A stretch of 8,247 bases of DNA, from NCBI GenBank assembly GCA_030618975.1, contig JAUXCH010000182.1:1-8247 (forward strand). Reading direction: 5' to 3'. The stretch comes from Planctomycetia bacterium (GTDB lineage Bacteria > Planctomycetota > PLA2 > JAEUHO01). Below are positions 4,826 to 8,247 of this stretch, in pieces; within the stretch, counting starts at the first letter, position 1, and each line of letters starts with the position of its first letter. Position numbers and translations under genes: made by a program. Under the pieces are notes generated by a model. That model was not told the DNA's origin and searched no databases. It saw nothing but the letters and a program-made list of their open reading frames with translations.

Positions 4826-6205
4826 GTGATCCATCGCGCCCTGCTCGCCGCCGCCTGTCTCGTCCTGCTCGCCCTCGCGGGTCCGGATGCGCGGGCCGAT
4901 TCCTGGGGGCCCCCGCAGCCGATGCTGGCCTCTTCGGAGGACGGACGCTGGTACGTGATCTCGAATCCGGGGGACGACTACCGGACGGGGCGCCTCCTGC
5001 TCGTGAGGCGCGCTCCGGGGAAGGCGCCGCGCGGTCCGCTCTACGGCAGCGGCGACGTCTTCGAGCAGGCGGCGCCCATCGAGCCCAGTGAGGGCGACGT
5101 GGTCGTCGCCCGTGCCGACGGGCACATGCCGATGGACGTCCGGTGTCTGAACGGGGGGCAGGGCTTCGTCCTCTTCGACACCCACGGCGGCGTGGGTACC
5201 GGCATCGTGCTCGCCCGCTACGACGGCGAGGGCCGAAGGCTCTGGACGAGGAAGCTCCCCGACCTCTTCACGCCCCTCCAGATCCAGGGCTTCACGCACA
5301 CCGTCTCGTCCATCTGGTGGTCGAGCGGCCTCTGGATCGACGAGGCGCAGGGCGCCGTGATCGTCGTCTACGAGCTCCTGGGCCCCCAGCTGCTCGAGGT
5401 CGATCTGGCCACGGGTCGGCACCAGGCCGGGGACCGTGCCTGCCTGCTCCCGCGCTTCGGTCGGGGCACGTTCAAGGAGCGCCTCCTCGCCCTGGACACG
5501 GCGGCACGCGTTCGGCCGCCCGGTCTCCTCGACGCCGCGCGCGCGGGCTACGCCGTGGCCGACCTGCCGCCCGCGATCCGGATGCGTCTCGCGGTGCTCA
5601 TGGCGGAAGAGGGGGACGACTCCGGTGCCGAGTTCGTGCTCGCCCACGTGGCGCAGGGGAAGCCGAAGGCGCTGCGCACCTTTGCCGTGAAGAGCCTGCC
5701 GGTCCTCCTGGGTGAGGACGCCCTGCCCCACCTGCGCGACGCGATGCGCGGAGAGGCGGACGAGGCCTGGCACGCGGCGATGCAGGGATTCCAGCGACTC
5801 GGCGCCGCGGCGATTCCGACGCTCGTCGAGATGCTGGGCGAGGAGGGCGAGAGCAGCGACTACCGCGGCGGGGCCGCGTCCGTGCTGGGCGACCTCGCCC
5901 TCGTCGCCCGGCCCGCGGTCCCCGCGCTGCTCGACGCGGCCCGGACGGCGCCCGAGTACGTCGCGAACGCCGCGCTCAACGCGCTGGTCGAGATCCTCCC
6001 GCCCGCCGAGCTCGGGCCGCAGCTGATCCCCTTGCTGGCGGGAGGGTCGGGCGACGACGGGCGGATCGCGCTCTACTTCGGAGAGCATCCCCGTGCCGAC
6101 GCGGTCCCCGCTCTCGCAGCCGCGCGCGCCCGCCATGCGCAGGACGAGAACGACGTGTGCCGCCGCTGGATCGACGAGGCCCTGGCGGCCTGCCGCGGGC
6201 GCTGA
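4826..6205 (+). CDS. Secreted HEAT-repeat protein with uncharacterised N-terminal domain
   Basis: The 459-residue product starts at a GTG with GAGGAG 6 nt upstream. A signal peptide covers residues 1-24 (ALLAAACLVLLALAG, cleavage near ARA-DSW). Residues 25-205 form a beta-rich domain with readout-like strands (DGRWYVISNPGDD, GFVLFDTHGGVG, LARYDGEGRRLWTRKLPD, GLWIDEAQGAVIVVYE). This suggests a partial propeller or WD/PQQ-like sheet, but I cannot name the family. Residues ~245-440 are helical repeats of the HEAT type (LRTFAVKSLPVLLGEDALPHL, AWHAAMQGFQRLGAAAIPTLVEML, GAASVLGDLALVARPAVPALL, YVANAALNALVEILPP). HEAT solenoids are protein-protein scaffolds, so a periplasmic or cell-surface scaffold is likely. 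No catalytic motif is visible. The gene follows the gamma-glutamyltransferase gene by 10 nt and its TGA overlaps the ATG of a GNAT-like remnant. Cys residues are few (11 in the leader, then 107, 206, 445, 456). The HEAT call is good; the role is unknown. Confidence 0.82.
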   Translation: MIHRALLAAACLVLLALAGPDARADSWGPPQPMLASSEDGRWYVISNPGDDYRTGRLLLVRRAPGKAPRGPLYGSGDVFEQAAPIEPSEGDVVVARADGHMPMDVRCLNGGQGFVLFDTHGGVGTGIVLARYDGEGRRLWTRKLPDLFTPLQIQGFTHTVSSIWWSSGLWIDEAQGAVIVVYELLGPQLLEVDLATGRHQAGDRACLLPRFGRGTFKERLLALDTAARVRPPGLLDAARAGYAVADLPPAIRMRLAVLMAEEGDDSGAEFVLAHVAQGKPKALRTFAVKSLPVLLGEDALPHLRDAMRGEADEAWHAAMQGFQRLGAAAIPTLVEMLGEEGESSDYRGGAASVLGDLALVARPAVPALLDAARTAPEYVANAALNALVEILPPAELGPQLIPLLAGGSGDDGRIALYFGEHPRADAVPALAAARARHAQDENDVCRRWIDEALAACRGR

Positions 6206-6282
6206 TGCGCGTCCGGCCTCTCGAGCCCCGCGACCGGCCGGCGCTCGCACGCGTTCCCGTCGAGCGCTGGGGGTCGACGCGC
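6205..6282 (+). pseudogene. Probable 5' remnant of a GNAT acetyltransferase gene
   Basis: An ATG at 6205 overlaps the TGA of the HEAT-repeat gene (TGATG). It opens a frame whose first 26 residues look like the start of GNAT N-acetyltransferases: MRVRPLEPRDRPAL, then VERWGSTR. In the family I recall here, WGST is followed by VVSRG and an HDxxxLPG segment, then the acetyl-CoA-binding core. Here the frame instead runs into Arg/Ser/Pro-rich sequence without family features and then into the antisense of the permease gene. A shifted frame reads SRQGIGLHPAEATPQEI, weakly reminiscent of the expected next segment, so a frameshift plus a deletion is possible. The end coordinate marks where resemblance stops. 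Alternative: chance resemblance over 26 residues. Confidence 0.4.
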
Positions 6283-6410
6283 TACGGTCTCGCCAGGGCA
6301 TCGGACTCCACCCCGCGGAGGCGACGCCCCAGGAGATCGACAGCCGACCCGCTCTCACCCTCGGCGCTTGCGTCGACCTCGCATGGGATGGGAGGGTGCG
6401 AAGTCGGCTC

Positions 6411-6443
6411 GAAACCCGAAAAATCGGGTCGGGTGTGGGTTTC
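6411..6443. terminator. Convergent hairpin region after the HEAT and permease operons
   Basis: Two overlapping stems are visible. The inner one is acccga (6414-6419) with tcgggt (6424-6429) around four A. The outer one is gaaaccc (6411-6417) with gggtttc (6437-6443). They share bases 6414-6417, so they are alternatives. On the minus strand the loop is U-rich and the region begins directly after the permease stop (TAG at 6446-6444). It probably ends the exporter transcript and could serve both directions, although a classical 3' U-tract is missing. The rest of 6283-6410 shows no gene. Confidence 0.45.
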
Positions 6444-7232
6444 CTACTTGATGAGGCGCCGCTTGAGCCGGGTCAGCGCCAGCACGAAGACGAGCGGCGT
6501 CGCGAGGACCAGGTAGAGCATGCTGAACCACCAGCCGTCGGGCCACCACCCGAGGAAGGCGCCGCGGACGAGCAGGGAGATGTGCGTCAGCGGCAGGCAC
6601 CAGGCGATCACCTGGGCACCCGCGGGCAGGATGTCCACGGGGAAGAACGTCCCGCTGAACATGAACATCGGGAAGACGACGAGGAAGATCGGCAGGTTGA
6701 AGGAATCGATGTTGGGACTGACGGACGTGGTGAACAGGCCCATCGAGGCGAACAGCACGCCGCCGGTCACCGCCAGCGGGATCACGAGCGCCGCCGACGG
6801 CCAGAGGGCGAGACCGAACGCGGTGAGCACGCCGAGCATCAAGGTCGCGGCGAGCACGCTCTTCGTCGCGCCCCACAGGAGTTCGCCGACGATCACGTCC
6901 TCGACCAGCAGCGGGGTCGCGATCATCGCGTCGAAGGTTCGCTGGTAGTACATCCGGATGAACGACGCGTACGTGGTCTCGAAGTACGACCAGAACATGA
7001 TCGCGACCGACACGACGCCCGGCACCATGAAGCGGAGGTAGCTCACCTCGCGCCCGTAGTAGGTCAGGTCGCCGATCAGCGATCCGAGACCGAGCCCGAA
7101 AGCCAGGACGTAGAACACGGGCTCGAGCAGGGGCGGCAGGAAGTTGATCTTCCACGTCGTCAGGTAGACGTCCAGGTCCCGGCGCCAGACCTTCCAGGAG
7201 AGCCGCGAGACGTTCGCCAGCGCATCGCGCAT
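6444..7232 (-). CDS. ABC-2 type exporter permease, NodJ-like
   Basis: This 262-residue inner-membrane protein is the transmembrane half of an ATP-driven exporter and should pair with the ATPase encoded just upstream. About six membrane segments are visible, near residues 30-53, 67-87, 116-138, 145-168, 177-198 and 235-255. It shares the NodJ/DrrB-type layout: a cytosolic N-terminus (WKVWRRDLDVYL), LLEPVFYVLAFGLGLGSLIG, VPGVVSVAIMFWSYFETTY, QRTFDAMIATPLLVEDVIVGE, and a late FMFSGTFFPVDILPAGAQ loop followed by PLTH. The C-terminus is basic (RLKRRLIK). Its ATG shares one base with the ATPase stop (TGATG), so translation is probably coupled, giving matched amounts of the two subunits. In rhizobia, NodIJ exports lipochito-oligosaccharides. 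No nodulation gene is present here, so the substrate is unknown; lipids, polysaccharides or drugs are possible. Confidence 0.9.
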   Translation of the reverse strand: MRDALANVSRLSWKVWRRDLDVYLTTWKINFLPPLLEPVFYVLAFGLGLGSLIGDLTYYGREVSYLRFMVPGVVSVAIMFWSYFETTYASFIRMYYQRTFDAMIATPLLVEDVIVGELLWGATKSVLAATLMLGVLTAFGLALWPSAALVIPLAVTGGVLFASMGLFTTSVSPNIDSFNLPIFLVVFPMFMFSGTFFPVDILPAGAQVIAWCLPLTHISLLVRGAFLGWWPDGWWFSMLYLVLATPLVFVLALTRLKRRLIK

Positions 7233-8161
7233 CACCGGCCCCCCAGCGCGCGTCCCGCGCGTCGGAGGAACACGTCCTCCAGCGTCGCCTGGCGGAACAG
7301 GTGCTCCTGGTGGGGGAAGCGCTCGCCGAGGAGCCTGCCGCCCTGGGTCCCGCGGGCCAGGTAGGCGTAGATCCGCCCGTCGTGGATCTCGTGGGTCCAG
7401 CCGTGCTCCTCCAGGAAGGTCTCCACTTCGGCTCCGTGGTTCCAGATCTCGACGACCTCGCCGCCGATCTCCTGCTCGATCAGGGCGTCGGGTCGGCCTT
7501 CGAGGAGGATGCGGCCGTGGTCCATGAGGATCACGCGGTCGCAGAGTTGCGTCGCCTCCTCCATGTAGTGGGTCGTCAGGAGGACCGTGGTCCCCTCCGC
7601 CTTGAGGTCGCGCACGCGCTGCCAGATCAGGTGGCGCGCCTGGGGATCCAGACCGGTCGTCGGCTCGTCCAGGATCAGGAGCCGGGGCTCGCCCAGCAGC
7701 GCGCGCGCCAGGACGAGCCGGCGCTTCATGCCGCCCGACAGCTCGTCGATCTTGGCCTTTTTCTTCTCCTCGAGCTGCACGAGGCGCAGGAGCGAGTCGG
7801 TCCGCTTCCTGGCCTCCGCACGGGGCATGGAGAAGTAGCGGGCGTAGACGAGGAGGTTTCGCTCCACCGTGAAGTCGGGGTCGAGGTTGTCCTCCTGCGG
7901 GCAGATCCCGAGCTGACGCTTCACGTCGCGGGGGCGAGCGGAGACGTCGAGCCCGAAGACCTCGACCGTGCCCGAGGTGATGGGGGTGAAGCAGGACACC
8001 ATGCGGACCGTCGTGGTCTTGCCCGCCCCGTTCGGACCCAGGAAGCCCACGCATCCGCCCGGCCGGATCTGGAAGTCGATGCCGTCGACGGCGGTGAGGT
8101 CCCCGTAGCGCTTCGTGAGCGCCCGGGCCTCGACGACGCCGCTTCCGAGGGGTCCTCCCAT
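7232..8161 (-). CDS. ABC-2 type exporter ATP-binding protein, NodI-like
   Basis: This 309-residue cytosolic ATPase energises the permease encoded downstream. All nucleotide-binding motifs are intact: Walker A GPNGAGKT (42-49), Q-loop Gln89 (ICPQEDNLD), signature LSGGMKRR (141-148), Walker B LLILDEP (161-167), D-loop after TTGLDP, and switch His198 (LLTTHYMEEA). The wording around the motifs (VSCFTPITSGTVEVFG, DNLDPDFTVERNLLVYARYF, ARHLIWQR) is close to NodI and its non-rhizobial relatives within the DrrA-like group. A C-terminal domain of about 80 residues ends in TLEDVFLRR, usual for this group. The ATG at 8161 gives MGGPLGSGVVEARALTKRYG, a normal N-terminus. An in-frame ATG at 8221 would add 20 residues (MATIRLRDFRAPEASGRLSG) that do not look like ABC ATPase sequence. 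No Shine-Dalgarno sequence is seen at 8161, but a TAGGCT box lies 7 nt before it. Confidence 0.93.
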   Translation of the reverse strand: MGGPLGSGVVEARALTKRYGDLTAVDGIDFQIRPGGCVGFLGPNGAGKTTTVRMVSCFTPITSGTVEVFGLDVSARPRDVKRQLGICPQEDNLDPDFTVERNLLVYARYFSMPRAEARKRTDSLLRLVQLEEKKKAKIDELSGGMKRRLVLARALLGEPRLLILDEPTTGLDPQARHLIWQRVRDLKAEGTTVLLTTHYMEEATQLCDRVILMDHGRILLEGRPDALIEQEIGGEVVEIWNHGAEVETFLEEHGWTHEIHDGRIYAYLARGTQGGRLLGERFPHQEHLFRQATLEDVFLRRAGRALGGR

Positions 8162-8168
8162 GCCGGAC

Positions 8169-8174
8169 AGCCTA
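8169..8174 (-). promoter_or_regulatory. Candidate -10 box for the ABC exporter operon (leaderless)
   Basis: On the minus strand, TAGGCT ends 7 nt before the ATG at 8161, with no Shine-Dalgarno sequence between them, so the mRNA may begin at the start codon. If the ATG at 8221 were used instead, this box would lie inside the coding region. The remaining bases, 8175-8247, show no other gene start. Confidence 0.3.
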
Positions 8175-8247
8175 CCGCTCGCCTCCGGCGCCCGGAAATC
8201 GCGAAGTCGGATCGTAGCCATGTCGTTCTGTGAGCCAAGGAGTTGCA

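Noticed and set aside
3117..4829. A 570-codon plus-strand frame overlapping the transferase gene
   Set aside because: It is a different frame of the same DNA, Arg/Pro/Gly-rich and without motifs; the adjacent frame encodes a clear gamma-glutamyltransferase.
4613..6358. A 581-codon open frame antisense to the HEAT-repeat gene
   Set aside because: The product lacks recognisable domains and mirrors a well-supported gene on the other strand.
3119..8210. A shared gcgatttccgg string near the starts of the esterase and ABC genes
   Set aside because: The copies lie in opposite orientation relative to their genes and one is within the possible extended coding region, so coincidence is likely.
8162..8221. 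A longer N-terminus for the ABC ATPase starting at 8221
   Set aside because: The extra 20 residues do not resemble ABC ATPase sequence, no ribosome-binding site is seen, and a plausible -10 box would lie inside it. It cannot be fully excluded with only 26 bp upstream.
1..8247. CRISPR arrays, insertion sequences, integrase or attachment sites
   Set aside because: No spaced direct-repeat array, transposase or integrase motifs, or flanking target duplications were seen.

Overview
The window is a compact, very GC-rich bacterial chromosomal segment. It holds eight well-supported protein genes, one orphan iron-sulfur reading frame and one probable gene remnant. There are no rRNA or tRNA genes, CRISPR arrays, transposases or phage genes. 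High GC, strong G/C preference at third codon positions, secreted or lipid-anchored proteins, a secreted HEAT-repeat protein and a YwrD-type gamma-glutamyltransferase would suit Planctomycetota, Myxococcota or a related environmental lineage. No gene here fixes the phylum, so this is a guess.

Layout, left to right. Positions 1-166 hold no gene, only an imperfect 13-bp inverted repeat. A 70-residue minus-strand frame (167-379) carries one 4Fe-4S ferredoxin motif and looks like the detached C-terminus of a larger protein. A plus-strand lipoprotein with a chagasin-like (I42) fold follows (400-822). Its stop lies 3 bp from the stop of a minus-strand operon in which a P-loop deoxynucleotide-kinase-like enzyme (1331-1888) overlaps a dCMP deaminase (826-1338) by 8 bp. 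Upstream on the same strand is a secreted TPR-plus-esterase protein (1952-3115), with a hairpin terminator at its stop codon. A 74-bp divergent spacer separates it from a plus-strand pair: gamma-glutamyltransferase (3190-4815) and a secreted HEAT-repeat protein (4826-6205). The stop of the latter overlaps the ATG of what looks like the first ~26 codons of a GNAT acetyltransferase, now broken. After a short convergent region with hairpins comes a minus-strand NodI/NodJ-like ABC exporter: ATPase 7232-8161 and permease 6444-7232, joined by a TGATG overlap.

How the genes work together. The kinase and deaminase very probably act together in deoxypyrimidine nucleotide supply: dCMP to dUMP, with a partner P-loop kinase. 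The ATPase and permease form one exporter whose substrate is unknown. The gamma-glutamyltransferase and HEAT protein appear co-transcribed, but their functional link is unknown.

The most notable points are: (1) the split, overlapping kinase/deaminase pair, which mirrors enzymes fused in other organisms, including yeast Dcd1 and the anti-phage AvcD/DcdV proteins; (2) two gene remnants at operon edges; (3) three genes with a TAnnnT box 6-9 nt before the start codon and no Shine-Dalgarno sequence, suggesting leaderless mRNAs. I do not see convincing evidence of a wholly new multi-gene system.
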